Source of the DNA: UBA1858 sp045105615
GTDB taxonomy: Bacteria; Pseudomonadota; Gammaproteobacteria; UBA4575
Direction: 5' to 3'
NCBI GenBank assembly: GCA_045105615.1
Contig: JBGCDS010000007.1
Coordinates: forward strand, 1 to 64,000
DNA length: 64,000 nt
Shown here: piece after piece, positions 26,922 through 35,956 of the stretch
How positions within the stretch are numbered: the first letter of the stretch is position 1
How the letters are laid out: each line of letters starts with the position of its first letter
The notes under the pieces: generated by a model
Database searches by the model: none
The model's input: only the letters and a program-made list of their open reading frames with translations
What the model was told of the DNA's origin: nothing
Translations under genes and position numbers: made by a program

Positions 26922-27989
26922 ATGTCAAGCTGCTGTAATACACCCAAGCAAGAACAGAATTGCCATGAGCCAAATCGTTCTGTGGACTATTTGTTATGGG
27001 GCTCGATGCTTTTCTCGGTCATATTTTATCTGTTGCACTGGCAATTCTCGCCAGCTTTAGAACAAATAACATGGCTAGCGGTGATGGGACAGTCAGTGTT
27101 TTCTTTACTGAACATTGTATGGTGGGGAATATTGCTGGGTGTGATTATGCTTGCGTTGTTATCTAAAGTGCCACGTGAGTTTGTTATTTCACTGTTAGGT
27201 ACTGGGACGGGTTTTAGAGGGATAATCCGTGCCACGATTGGTGGAGTGTTATTGGATTTATGTAGCCATGGTATTTTAATGGTAGGCGCAAAATTATATG
27301 AACGTGGAGCCAGCGTTGGCCAAGTAATGGCATTCTTAATTGCTAGTCCGTGGAATTCTTTTTCACTTACCATTATTTTGTTTGCCTTAATTGGCTTGAA
27401 GTGGACACTATTTTTTATTTTTGCGTCGATGCTAATTGCACTTTTCTCAGGTTATTTATTTGATTTATTAGAGAAGCGTGGAGTCCTACCCAGCAATCCA
27501 CATACGGTAGAGTTGCCCGCTGAATTTAATTTTTGGTATGAAGCTAAAACACAGTTTTCCTCGGCAACATTCAATGGGAATACATTTTTAGAGATGCTTA
27601 AAAGTGGGCTGTTAGATTCACGCATGGTAGTAAGATGGATTTTATTTGGTGTGTTATTAGCAAGTCTGATTCGTGCTTTTATTGATGTGTCTTTATTTCA
27701 ACAATACTTTGGCCCAACTATGGTAGGGCTATTATTCACGCTGGTTGCAGCGACGATTATTGAAGTATGCTCAGAGGGTTCTGCGCCAATTGCTGCGGAT
27801 TTGCTTACACGTGCTAACTCGCCAGGAAATAGCTTTGCCTTTTTGATGGCAGGTGTGTCGACTGACTATACGGAAGTGATGGTACTAAAAGAATCTACTC
27901 GCTCTTGGAAGATTGCGTTGTTTTTACCTTTAATTACAGTGCCGCAAATATTTGTAATTGCTTGGTTGATTAACATTCAGACTGTATGA
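26922..27989 (+). CDS. SO_0444-type Cu/Zn efflux permease (predicted permease family)
   Basis: 355 residues from the ATG at 26922 (AGGA 5 bp upstream). A Cys/His-bearing N-terminus (SSCCNTPKQEQNCHEP) that could bind metal precedes about eight to ten membrane segments. Family blocks include GVLLDLCSHGILMVGAKLYERGAS and SPWNSFSLT, then in the second half EVCSEGSAPIAADLL and AGVSTDYTEVMVL. Members of this permease family (ArsP/DUF318-related) are proposed metal efflux proteins. Exact ion is not established here. Its 3' end is 2 bp from the convergent soxB. Confidence 0.75.
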   Translation: MSSCCNTPKQEQNCHEPNRSVDYLLWGSMLFSVIFYLLHWQFSPALEQITWLAVMGQSVFSLLNIVWWGILLGVIMLALLSKVPREFVISLLGTGTGFRGIIRATIGGVLLDLCSHGILMVGAKLYERGASVGQVMAFLIASPWNSFSLTIILFALIGLKWTLFFIFASMLIALFSGYLFDLLEKRGVLPSNPHTVELPAEFNFWYEAKTQFSSATFNGNTFLEMLKSGLLDSRMVVRWILFGVLLASLIRAFIDVSLFQQYFGPTMVGLLFTLVAATIIEVCSEGSAPIAADLLTRANSPGNSFAFLMAGVSTDYTEVMVLKESTRSWKIALFLPLITVPQIFVIAWLINIQTV

Positions 27990-27991
27990 GA

Positions 27992-29737
27992 TTAAACATC
28001 ACTGATGCCAGGGTTGTCTTTTACGCCAATTAGCTTTGGTGAATTTAGTTTATTTATTTTTACGGTGTCTGTATCTTTAATGTAGTCCGCTACCTGTTCC
28101 CATATTGGCGGACCAGGTGCTTTGTCATTCACTGTTGCCCAACCCGCGACAACATAGTTTTTGTCATCATCAATTGCTGTGCCATCGTCTAAGGTCATAT
28201 CGCTAATACGATTTCCAATAGTTTCATTAGGTTTGCAGGTGTAATCCATTCCACCTAAGCGCACCATGTCGCCGCCCTGTTGATAATAGGGGTTAGGGTT
28301 GAATAGGTTGTCACACACATCTTCTAAAATTAGCTTGATGTTTTTTCCTGACATTTCTTGGCGATATGTTTCTGGATAAGTCATACAAGTTTGGTCGAGC
28401 ACATGCTCCATGGTGATAGTGCTATTGACGGGTAAAGTCGTTCCCCATCTAAATCCTGGCGATAAAGATATTTGCGCATCGTTCTGTTGGCGTAATGCAT
28501 CACAAATCAATTGATCAAACGTGCCGTTAAAGTTACCTCTACGATATAATGTTGTTTCTGTGCTCCCTAATTCTTCTGATAGCCAATCAATATAGGGCGC
28601 ACGTACTTTATCGATGTATGCCTGCATCTCTTTATCGGGCTCAATTAAGTTAGAGAATATAGGCAGTAACTTGTATTGATAGCTGCGCACTTTGCCCTGT
28701 TTTATGTCTAAGTCCATAACGCCTAAAAATTTACCATTAGAGCCAGCGTTAGTGACTAGCGTGGTGCCTGCAGAATTTTTAATTTCTAATGCTTTAGGAA
28801 TGCCATCGTGAGTATGTCCACCTAAAATGACATCAATGCCGGTGACCGAGCTAGCCATTTTGATATCAACGTCAGCACCGTTATGTGACAGCAACACCAC
28901 GGCATCTGGTTTTTCAGTATCACGAATTTCATTCACTAGGCTTTGTAATTCACCATCGTTAATGCCAAATGTCCAGTCAGGAATAAAGCGTTTGGGGTTC
29001 GCTACAGGGGTGTAAGGAAAGGCCTGTCCGATAATAGCAATGCGGCTACTGGCGAGTTGTTTTATCGTGTAAGGAGGGAATACATGCCCGCTGTCTTCAT
29101 CGTATACTTCGGCGCCATCAAATAATGCCTCTTCAGTGGCATTAACATTTTGCGCAATAAACTCACCATTAAATTCGGCAATATTGTTTAACACCTGCTG
29201 ATCTTGATAAGTGAATTCCCAATGTCCGGTCATGATGTCTACACCAAGCAGGTTGCAAGCGCCTACCATATCCATGCCGTTTGTTTTTAAAGCCGTGCCT
29301 GAACCCTGCCAAGTGTCGCCACCATCGAGAAGCAAAGTCTGATTATCAGCGACTGCAGCACTCAGCTGTTTAATTAGACTGGCTAAATGAGCAAAGCCAC
29401 CTACCTTGCCATATTTTTGTACAGCAGGTTCGTAGTTTAAGTGTGTATAGGCATGTGCAAGTCGAGCATTGCCTTGAAGAGAAAAGTGCTTGAGTAACGC
29501 TTCGCCAACTACATGGGGAGGGCGGCCAAAGGCATTTGCTAAACCTATGTTGATGTGAGGCTCTCGAAAATAAATAGGATTCAGCTGTGCGTGACAGTCT
29601 GTGAAATGTAATAAACGTGTATTTCCAAAGTGTCCAATCTCATATAAATCCTTGCTTTGAGCTAGGCTGGTGCGAGGTAAAAGTCCGCTAGCGGATGCAA
29701 TTGTCAGCAGTTGTATGAATTCTCGTCTATTAATCAT
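27992..29737 (-). CDS. soxB: thiosulfohydrolase SoxB
   Basis: 581 residues. Signal peptide begins INRREFIQLL, a Tat-like twin-arginine pattern (cleavage near SLAQS). The metallophosphoesterase-like core shows LLHFTDCHAQL, LLDGGDTWQGSG, SHNGADVD and ILGGHTHD as dimanganese ligands, and the 5'-nucleotidase-type C-terminal domain has SPGFRWGTTLP. SoxB acts in the periplasm and hydrolyses sulfate from SoxYZ-bound thiosulfate intermediates. No soxXAYZ or soxCD lies within the window; soxB stands alone. It may serve thiosulfate or sulfide produced from methanethiol by the oxidase at 53530. High confidence in family. Confidence 0.93.
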   Translation of the reverse strand: MINRREFIQLLTIASASGLLPRTSLAQSKDLYEIGHFGNTRLLHFTDCHAQLNPIYFREPHINIGLANAFGRPPHVVGEALLKHFSLQGNARLAHAYTHLNYEPAVQKYGKVGGFAHLASLIKQLSAAVADNQTLLLDGGDTWQGSGTALKTNGMDMVGACNLLGVDIMTGHWEFTYQDQQVLNNIAEFNGEFIAQNVNATEEALFDGAEVYDEDSGHVFPPYTIKQLASSRIAIIGQAFPYTPVANPKRFIPDWTFGINDGELQSLVNEIRDTEKPDAVVLLSHNGADVDIKMASSVTGIDVILGGHTHDGIPKALEIKNSAGTTLVTNAGSNGKFLGVMDLDIKQGKVRSYQYKLLPIFSNLIEPDKEMQAYIDKVRAPYIDWLSEELGSTETTLYRRGNFNGTFDQLICDALRQQNDAQISLSPGFRWGTTLPVNSTITMEHVLDQTCMTYPETYRQEMSGKNIKLILEDVCDNLFNPNPYYQQGGDMVRLGGMDYTCKPNETIGNRISDMTLDDGTAIDDDKNYVVAGWATVNDKAPGPPIWEQVADYIKDTDTVKINKLNSPKLIGVKDNPGISDV

Positions 29738-29999
29738 GATAAATTGAATGAATAGTGTCCAAAAGAGGATGTCTTACAGTTTTGACTTGAAGAATATTTC
29801 AAAATTAACATTTAATAAGTTCTTCTATCTAATTGATATATAAAGAACAAAATATGACAGAATATTTGTATCTTGACTTCATTTCTAATCCAAGTATGTT
29901 GCCCACTCTTTAAAAAATATAAACGTTGCAGGCGATTATTTGTGGCTGTTTAAACACAGCTTTTAAGTCCTGAAATGTTACTATGACGTAAAGTGTATT

Positions 30000-30113
30000 G
30001 GTGATCTGTGTCGGTTCCTTTGCAGCGATAGATTGTGAACTCCGCCAGGCCCGGAAGGGAGCAACGGTAACGATTGATTCGAGTGCTGAGTTCCTACTGG
30101 CACAGGTTGCCGC
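30000..30113 (+). ncRNA. ffs: small signal recognition particle RNA (4.5S RNA)
   Basis: The invariant domain IV of bacterial SRP RNA is present: CCAGGCCCGGAAGGGAGCA (30044-30062). The flanks pair as the long hairpin of a small SRP RNA: GGTGATCTGTGTCGG (30000-30014) against CTGGCACAGGTTGCC near 30098-30112. About 114 nt, matching the E. coli length. It binds Ffh to direct membrane proteins to SecYEG. It lies 19 bp upstream of dnaX, as in many gammaproteobacteria. Exact ends are estimated from pairing. Confidence 0.93.
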
Positions 30114-30131
30114 CAAAACAAAAATTAATCA

Positions 30132-31805
30132 ATGTCTCATCAAGTACTAGCGCGAAAATGGCGTCCGCAGACGTTTGCCGACATCGTGGGCCAAGAGCAT
30201 GTGGTCACGGCATTGGTGAATGCGCTTAAAGCTAATCGGCTACATCATGCTTATCTGTTCTCTGGAACCCGTGGCGTGGGTAAAACCACCGTGGCAAGAG
30301 TGCTGGCTAAAGCATTAACTTGTGAACAGGGCATTACGACTGAGCCATGTGGTACCTGCGATACCTGTCAGTCTATTACTGAAGGCCGATACGTTGATTT
30401 AATTGAAGTCGATGCCGCGTCGAGAACGCGCGTCGAAGATACTCGGGAATTACTAGAAAACGTTCAATACGCGCCTACACGAGGGCGTTTCAAAATATAC
30501 CTCATTGATGAGGTGCACATGTTGTCTGGGCATAGCTTCAATGCATTGTTGAAAACCTTAGAAGAACCACCCGAACATGTGAAATTCTTATTAGCCACAA
30601 CAGATCCACAGAAGTTACCTGTAACAGTGTTGTCTCGCTGTTTGCAATTTACATTGCGACATATCTCAACTGAAAAAATTGCTGGGCAATTAGAAAAAGT
30701 CCTGGGCGCAGAAGATATAAAGTCTGAAACACCTGCGCTAATACAGTTAGCGGAATCTGCTGATGGCAGTATGCGTGATGCATTAAGTTTATTAGACCAG
30801 GCGATCGCTTATTCTGCCGGTGACGTATCCGAACAAACTGTTAGTCAAATGCTGGGCACAGTACCGAGTGAACAAATCAATGCATTGATTGAGGCTATCT
30901 GCGAGTTTGATCCAGTTAAAGCCATCGAGTTAATTCATTCATTAACAACACTCAATGTAGATTTCAGTAAATTACTTGATCAGTTGATTGTTATATTTCA
31001 TGCTTCAGCTATTTCACAGGCAGTGCCAGACTATAAAGAGCAAATCGCTTTATTTGCAGACACGGTGAAAATGGTCAGCGAGAAAATTGCCGCTGAAGAT
31101 ATCCAGCTGTTTTATCAGATTGTGCTCAATAGCCGAAAAGATTTATATCTCGCACATTCACCGCGTGCTGGTTTTGAAATGGCTATATTGCGCATGATTA
31201 TGTTTAGGCCGGGCAGTGATACTAAAGCCTCACATGCAAAAAGAGTCTCAACAGCACCCTCTTCTAAAGGCAAGGCTTCAGTAATGGTGGCAGCGCTGGA
31301 AAGCAAACAAGCTGGGTCGCCACCAACACCAGTAGAAGGAACAAAGGTAGAAGTTGTTGAAAAACAGTTGCCAGTTGAAGAGGTAGAGCAAAAAGCGCGA
31401 CCAGAAACTGCGGATCCATCGCAGTGGTTAGAGATCATTGAAAAGTCTCAATTTGCTGGCGTGGTAAGAGCGCTGGCAACTCACTGTGCGTTACAAAGTT
31501 ATCAAGGCGATGACATGAAGTTGTTGTTAGCAAGTGAACACGAAAGTTTAATGGCGGGTGCTACCGTGTCTAAGCTAACGCAGAAGCTAAAAGAAACATT
31601 TGGTGAAAATACCAATGTCACTATTGATGTCATGCAAGATGCCATTGATAGTCCAGCGCAACATACGCGTGATCGTGAGGCAGAACGTTTAAGTAAGGCA
31701 GAAGCGAGCTTGGATCAAGATGAATTTATTACCGCGTTAAAAAGAGATATGCAGGCTGAAATAGTGCCGGGATCATTACAACCGAAACAAGAGGGTGAAC
31801 AATGA
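30132..31805 (+). CDS. dnaX: DNA polymerase III subunit gamma/tau
   Basis: 557 residues (E. coli tau 643). AAA+ clamp-loader: YLFSGTRGVGKTTVARV (Walker A), a Cys4 zinc site CEQGITTEPCGTCDTC, LIDEVHMLS (Walker B) and LSRCLQF (sensor/arginine region). Domain III and a shorter tau-specific tail follow (from about 370), the tail being rich in Lys, Glu, Ala and Pro. No clear A-AAA-AAG slippery heptamer with a downstream hairpin was found, so production of a short gamma form by frameshifting is not evident. First gene of dnaX-ybaB-recR. Confidence 0.96.
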   Translation: MSHQVLARKWRPQTFADIVGQEHVVTALVNALKANRLHHAYLFSGTRGVGKTTVARVLAKALTCEQGITTEPCGTCDTCQSITEGRYVDLIEVDAASRTRVEDTRELLENVQYAPTRGRFKIYLIDEVHMLSGHSFNALLKTLEEPPEHVKFLLATTDPQKLPVTVLSRCLQFTLRHISTEKIAGQLEKVLGAEDIKSETPALIQLAESADGSMRDALSLLDQAIAYSAGDVSEQTVSQMLGTVPSEQINALIEAICEFDPVKAIELIHSLTTLNVDFSKLLDQLIVIFHASAISQAVPDYKEQIALFADTVKMVSEKIAAEDIQLFYQIVLNSRKDLYLAHSPRAGFEMAILRMIMFRPGSDTKASHAKRVSTAPSSKGKASVMVAALESKQAGSPPTPVEGTKVEVVEKQLPVEEVEQKARPETADPSQWLEIIEKSQFAGVVRALATHCALQSYQGDDMKLLLASEHESLMAGATVSKLTQKLKETFGENTNVTIDVMQDAIDSPAQHTRDREAERLSKAEASLDQDEFITALKRDMQAEIVPGSLQPKQEGEQ

Positions 31806-32125
31806 AAGGTGGGTTAGGAAATTTGATGAAGCAAGCGCAGAAAATGCAAGAAGATATGCAAAAAGCGCAAGAAGAAATCAAACTCATTGAGGTGGAAGGT
31901 CAGTCAGGTGGCGGTATGGTTAAAGTCACTATGATGGGTAGCCATGAAGTGAAACGTGTTGTTATTGATGATAGTTTGATTGGTGATGATAAAGATATGC
32001 TAGAAGATTTAATTGCGGCGGCAATGAATGATGCTGTGCATACATTAGAAGCAACGACTAAAGACAAATATGCAGGGCTAACCTCAGGCATGTCATTGCC
32101 ACCAGGCATGAAGCTTCCTTTCTAA
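31802..32125 (+). CDS. ybaB: YbaB/EbfC nucleoid-associated protein
   Basis: 107 residues. The family core is clear: GNLMKQAQKMQEDMQKAQEE, VEGQSGGGMVKVTMMG and KYAGLTSGMSLPPGMKLPF at the end. YbaB binds DNA as a dimer and in other bacteria affects gene expression and recombination. Its start overlaps the dnaX stop by 4 bp (ATGA), indicating translational coupling. recR follows after 23 bp. Confidence 0.96.
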   Translation: MKGGLGNLMKQAQKMQEDMQKAQEEIKLIEVEGQSGGGMVKVTMMGSHEVKRVVIDDSLIGDDKDMLEDLIAAAMNDAVHTLEATTKDKYAGLTSGMSLPPGMKLPF

Positions 32126-32148
32126 AAGGGTTGCTAAAGGAATAGCCA

Positions 32149-32751
32149 GTGGCCGATCATTCTCCCTTACTCACAGAGCTTATTGATTCGTTAAAACTGC
32201 TGCCAGGTATTGGCCAAAAGTCAGCGCAACGGATGGCATTACACCTGTTAAAAATAGAGCAGGATAAATCGATCAAACTTGGTCAGGTGATTTGTCAAGC
32301 AGTAGAGAATATTAAGCACTGCAGTCAATGCAGAAATTATACAGAAGAGCAGGTCTGCCAGATTTGTAAAAGCCCTAATCGTAAATCCACTCAAATGTGT
32401 ATTGTTGAAACGCCAACAGATTTAATGGCGATAGAAAACGGCACAACATACAATGGCATCTACTTTGTGCTGATGGGGAAGTTGTCTCCATTAGATGGTA
32501 TTGGTCCGGATCAGCTGGGCTTAGATAAGCTAGAAGAGAGATTACAATCAGGTGAGCTTGAAGAAATTATTTTAGCCACTAGCTCAACCATGGAAGGTGA
32601 AGTCACAGCCCATGTGATTGCAGAGATGGTCAAAAAGAACGGCCTAAAAACAACAAGATTAGCCCAGGGTGTGCCCATTGGTGGCGAACTAGAGTACTTA
32701 GACTTAAACACATTATCTCAAGCTTTCGAGACAAGAACAGACTACGATTAA
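32149..32751 (+). CDS. recR: recombination mediator protein RecR
   Basis: 200 residues (E. coli 201). Helix-hairpin-helix LKLLPGIGQKSAQRMALHL, a Cys4 zinc finger CSQCRNYTEEQVCQIC, then a TOPRIM domain with CIVETPTDLMAIE and GGELEYLD. With RecF/RecO it loads RecA at gaps. The GTG start is preceded by AAAGG about 8 bp upstream; there is no nearer ATG. Last gene of the conserved operon. Confidence 0.96.
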   Translation: MADHSPLLTELIDSLKLLPGIGQKSAQRMALHLLKIEQDKSIKLGQVICQAVENIKHCSQCRNYTEEQVCQICKSPNRKSTQMCIVETPTDLMAIENGTTYNGIYFVLMGKLSPLDGIGPDQLGLDKLEERLQSGELEEIILATSSTMEGEVTAHVIAEMVKKNGLKTTRLAQGVPIGGELEYLDLNTLSQAFETRTDYD

Positions 32752-32885
32752 ATGATTCAGCACAAAAGTAGTCTCACCTCAATCATCGAAAAAATAAATC
32801 ACTGCAACATAAAAATTCAATTATATTAATTGAATGCATCCAGCTATATTGGTTTCACTAAAAAATACTTCATATAGGTGAAACC

Positions 32886-32999
32886 ATGAGTAATGTTATT
32901 GCGCGAAATCGAGATATAACAGAAACCGTTTACATGGAAGCTGCAGTGCTAATGACGGCTATGACAGCGGCTTTTGTAGTGGTATTAGATGCTTTTTAA
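32886..32999 (+). CDS. putative 37-residue membrane miniprotein
   Basis: A short frame begins with ATG after AGGTGA placed 5 bp upstream. The N-terminal half is polar (MSNVIARNRDITETVY), and the C-terminal half is a hydrophobic run (about 17-34, rich in Ala, Met, Val) that could span or sit on the membrane. It is isolated between recR and a convergent ceramidase-like gene. No family is known to me; the RBS and amphipathic layout are the only support. Confidence 0.35.
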   Translation: MSNVIARNRDITETVYMEAAVLMTAMTAAFVVVLDAF

Positions 33000-33054
33000 G
33001 GCTAGCGAATCAGCGAGACAGAATAAGGAAGATGTTGAACAGGGATGTTCACCC

Positions 33055-33819
33055 TTAAGAGTACTCAACTCGGCTTTCGTAACTACGTAATAAGATGTAC
33101 ACCCCAATCGCCGCCGCAACATGTTTGATTGAGTGACCGCTGACGACTATAAGCAGGTCATGAATCGCTGCATCAAAATGCTCAAACAGTTTGGCTGCAA
33201 TGTATGCAGCTAGTAACCACCAATAACCGCTTGCATGACTAAAAGAAGATTTAAATGTGAGAAGAATGATGGGGATAGCAAGCATTGGGAAAAACTGAAC
33301 AATGGCATAAAAGCGCAAATCTCCCTCGCCATTAGCTTCAGTGACGTGCCAATAAAAAACAGATAATAAGCCGAGTGCTAACAATGGCGCCAATAATATT
33401 TTTCCTAGCTTAATAGAAATATATTCACTAATCACAATAGAGAATAAACCCATAAACGCAATCGTCATAGGTAGCCTATCCCAGACCAATGTTTGATTAT
33501 CTGGCCATAAATGATAATAGCTCGATCCAAATGCGACTAGAGTAGTGCCAAAAAATAAAGCCACATAGGCAAGCTTGTTTTCATTAACAATGTTGAGTGA
33601 GTTAATGCGCGATAGTCTGTGTAAACCTAATAGACCCACTAGTATGAAAGGCAGGTTAGATAATACATTTAGTATATTAGGAATATTAAACATGCCAACG
33701 CTATCTGAAAAATCATGGTAAGCCAGATCTTGGGGTATCGGCGCTCGCGTTAACAATGCTAGTAATACAGCAATGGCAGAGCCGATTATAAGTAATAAAC
33801 CTACTTTTTCTTTTTGCAT
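33055..33819 (-). CDS. ceramidase-like (CREST superfamily) integral membrane hydrolase
   Basis: 254 residues, seven hydrophobic segments. Residues typical of alkaline ceramidase-type membrane hydrolases are in place: YHDF near 34, NVLSNLPF (about 49-56), SSYYHLWPDN (about 98-107) with Ser and His, WDRLPM, and the C-terminal HSIKHVAAA with two histidines that would bind zinc together with the earlier His and Asp. Family members hydrolyse amide bonds in membrane lipids; substrate in bacteria is unknown. It follows the YbiI-like zinc-finger gene after 2 bp, suggesting one transcript. Confidence 0.75.
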   Translation of the reverse strand: MQKEKVGLLLIIGSAIAVLLALLTRAPIPQDLAYHDFSDSVGMFNIPNILNVLSNLPFILVGLLGLHRLSRINSLNIVNENKLAYVALFFGTTLVAFGSSYYHLWPDNQTLVWDRLPMTIAFMGLFSIVISEYISIKLGKILLAPLLALGLLSVFYWHVTEANGEGDLRFYAIVQFFPMLAIPIILLTFKSSFSHASGYWWLLAAYIAAKLFEHFDAAIHDLLIVVSGHSIKHVAAAIGVYILLRSYESRVEYS

Positions 33820-33821
33820 AA

Positions 33822-34088
33822 CTATCTTAATTGGCTGTCTTTACTGCCTCGTCGGTTAATACCGTTAGAGGTGGTTTGTTTTTGATCTGATTGTTCTTGG
33901 CATTTCACACATAGACGTACGCCAGGTACCACGTCTCGACGGGCTTGAGGGATCTCTGTTTCACATACTTCACAGTGACTGAGCCCGGCCCCTTTAGGTA
34001 GCTGACTGCGTGCCTGTTTAACCGCATCTTCAATGCTTGCATCAATTTGATCCTGCACTGCACCATCACGCGACCATCCGCCTGCCAT
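33822..34088 (-). CDS. DksA/TraR-family zinc-finger protein (YbiI type)
   Basis: 88 residues. The C4 zinc finger CEVCETEIPQARRDVVPGV and CVKCQ (about 39-66) is that of YbiI/DksA-TraR proteins. The start MAGGWSRDGAVQDQIDASIEDAV is the YbiI-type N-terminus. The long coiled coil of DksA is missing, so action through the RNA polymerase secondary channel is doubtful. A Ser/Lys/Arg-rich tail ends the protein. Probably cotranscribed with the ceramidase-like gene. Confidence 0.88.
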   Translation of the reverse strand: MAGGWSRDGAVQDQIDASIEDAVKQARSQLPKGAGLSHCEVCETEIPQARRDVVPGVRLCVKCQEQSDQKQTTSNGINRRGSKDSQLR

Positions 34089-34126
34089 GTTGAAGTCCTT
34101 ATGTGATTCTTTGGTTTAATTAATAA

Positions 34127-34279
34127 TTAACGCTGCTTTTTGCTCTGTATAAGTAGAATTCTAGAGACCAGCATCGCAAGTAATATGAGTATGCCGTAAG
34201 GGTAGTGGAATACGCCATAGAAGTAAGCCAGCAATGTTGATGCTATAAGCCCAATCAGAAGTGCGCTAATCCAATCCAT
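34127..34279 (-). CDS. 50-residue membrane miniprotein coupled to ppnP
   Basis: Short frame starting ATG at 34279: MDWISALLIGLIASTLLAYF, then a second hydrophobic stretch (YGILILLAMLVSRILLI) and a basic end QSKKQR. Two membrane segments are likely with the short loop GVFHYPY. Its ATG overlaps the ppnP stop as TAATG (sharing 34279), a classic coupled arrangement. No family can be named. The coupling and clean two-helix layout make a real gene likely. Confidence 0.6.
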   Translation of the reverse strand: MDWISALLIGLIASTLLAYFYGVFHYPYGILILLAMLVSRILLIQSKKQR

Positions 34280-34590
34280 TACTTAATAAAGCTGCAGCAA
34301 TAATCCGTAGTGATGGTGACTTTCAGTTGAAACTTAGAATTCGCCGGGACTTCAAAACTCTCACCACCACTAATACTTTGCCAATCAGCATCGGGCAATA
34401 GAACTTCTAACTCACCAGAAGCAATTTCCATTAACTCTTTTTCATCGGTACTAAATTCATACTCACCCGGTAGCATAATGCCCAATGTCTTGCGTGAACC
34501 ATCTTGAAAAATCACTGAGCGACTAGTGACTTGTCCTTCAAAATAAATATTCGCTTCCTTTAGAATAGAAACATCGTCGAATTGAGACAT
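34279..34590 (-). CDS. ppnP: pyrimidine/purine nucleoside phosphorylase PpnP (YaiE family)
   Basis: 103 residues, cupin fold. Family blocks NIYFEGQVTSRSVIFQDG, TLGIMLPGEYEFST and SGGESFEVPANSKFQLKV are present. PpnP performs phosphorolysis of several nucleosides to base and ribose-1-phosphate in nucleotide salvage. AAGGATTTATTT precedes the ATG. A 50-residue membrane protein is translationally coupled downstream. Confidence 0.93.
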   Translation of the reverse strand: MSQFDDVSILKEANIYFEGQVTSRSVIFQDGSRKTLGIMLPGEYEFSTDEKELMEIASGELEVLLPDADWQSISGGESFEVPANSKFQLKVTITTDYCCSFIK

Positions 34591-34808
34591 AAATAAATCC
34601 TTTTAAATAAATGGCAATGCATAGCTTATCTGCGCCATTATTATGCGTTTTGTATGTGGGGTCTAGTTGCCGTATCCCATTCTGTGGACTTGCTCTTATA
34701 TGCTTAACTCGCGTTTGAGTTTGATTGATTCTGAAAAGAGGATGTGCATTAAGTTTAAATTAAGGGCAGGGTGAAATACATATATTCTGCCTAGAGGATG
34801 AAGACTTT

Positions 34809-35021
34809 TTATGAGCTTAAGCTGCTCAGTTTAATATGTCTGCTAATGGCTATGACTATAGCAACAATAGCCATAATGATTGTTAGCCAATTAATAGTCC
34901 CTGGTCCTGCGCCATAGACGCCTAACCATCTCATTATCGCGCCAAGTGTAGCGACAATGGCAACTAGTACCCAAACATTCCTGCTTTTCTTTAATTTGCT
35001 GATGTTTTCTATGTTATTCAT
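34809..35021 (-). CDS. small two-helix membrane protein
   Basis: 70 residues. After a polar, basic N-terminus (about 1-15) come two hydrophobic segments (VWVLVAIVATLGAIMRWLGV and TINWLTIIMAIVAIVIAI) linked by GAGPGT, then a short basic tail. Typical of conserved small inner-membrane proteins without known role. It precedes (on the minus strand, follows) rsgA by 38 bp and may be in the same transcript. Confidence 0.6.
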   Translation of the reverse strand: MNNIENISKLKKSRNVWVLVAIVATLGAIMRWLGVYGAGPGTINWLTIIMAIVAIVIAISRHIKLSSLSS

Positions 35022-35059
35022 TGTTGATATCCATATTTTTAAGCTTGGAGGGATTGGAG

Positions 35060-35941
35060 TTACTGATTTTTAATCTCGTTAATATTGTCTAAGTAGCTTT
35101 GATAGCGTAGCTCTTGAATATTGCCTGAGATGACTTCTGTTTTTATTTCGCAGTGAGGTTCATTGATGTGTTGGCAGTCTGAGAATTTGCACTTGCCCAG
35201 GTGGGGAAGGAATTCACTGTAGCCTAGCATTACCTGTTTGGCATCTTTGAAGACTGGCATGAAGGTGCGTACACCTGGGGAGTCGATTAGTCTGCCGTTG
35301 TTGTTAATGTTATGTGCAAATGCGTTTGATGTGGTGTGCTTGCCCTGTTGAATGTTCTCGGAAAGCTCTCCGACTCTTATATTGTTGTTGTTGAGTAGGC
35401 GATTGATTAGCGATGATTTACCTACGCCTGACTGGCCGACTAAAATGCTTGTTTCATTAGAAAGTGCTAAGCGTAGTGTATGAATGCCATAGCCTAGTTT
35501 TGCGCTGGTGATGATGAAGTTTTCAGCTAAATCTTTATAAGTGTTTTCTAGTTGGGTGATGTCAACATTATTATCGTTGAGCATTTCTGCTTTGTTGATG
35601 ACTAGTGTGGCCTTGCATTGATTAAGTTGCGCGCAGGCTAAATATTTATCGATGAGTGAGGTAGAGAAGGCGGGGGCAGCAGCGACTACAATGATGATGT
35701 GGTCTACATTGGCGGCGATGGTTTTCTCTCGTTTGAAATTGTCTATGCGTGTGATTTGATTTCTACGTTCGCATATTTTTTCAATCACGTCTTTTGATTG
35801 GTCTTTGCTTTCACATTCGACGTTGTCACCACAGACGGCATCGACTGATTTGCTTCTTGCATGACACTCATGTTGTTCGCCATGTTCATCTTCGACAATG
35901 AAAGTTTTTCCTTGCCGTGCGATGACGTGAGCTAGATACAT
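35060..35941 (-). CDS. rsgA: ribosome small subunit-dependent GTPase A
   Basis: 293 residues, shorter than E. coli RsgA (350) because the N-terminal extension is missing. The circularly permuted GTPase has the G4 motif NKAE first, then P-loop GQSGVGKSSLI, then DSPG (G3), after an OB-fold N-terminus. The C-terminal zinc knuckle is CKFSDCQHINEPHCEI. It assists late 30S maturation. Located between a small membrane protein gene and a cytochrome c gene on the same strand. Confidence 0.95.
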   Translation of the reverse strand: MYLAHVIARQGKTFIVEDEHGEQHECHARSKSVDAVCGDNVECESKDQSKDVIEKICERRNQITRIDNFKREKTIAANVDHIIIVVAAAPAFSTSLIDKYLACAQLNQCKATLVINKAEMLNDNNVDITQLENTYKDLAENFIITSAKLGYGIHTLRLALSNETSILVGQSGVGKSSLINRLLNNNNIRVGELSENIQQGKHTTSNAFAHNINNNGRLIDSPGVRTFMPVFKDAKQVMLGYSEFLPHLGKCKFSDCQHINEPHCEIKTEVISGNIQELRYQSYLDNINEIKNQ

Positions 35942-35956
35942 AAATGTGTGTTGTAT

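Noticed and set aside
31200..31400. Possible programmed frameshift in dnaX
   Set aside because: A-runs are short (GCAAAAAGAG, TTGAAAAACAG) and no canonical A-AAA-AAG heptamer with hairpin is present.
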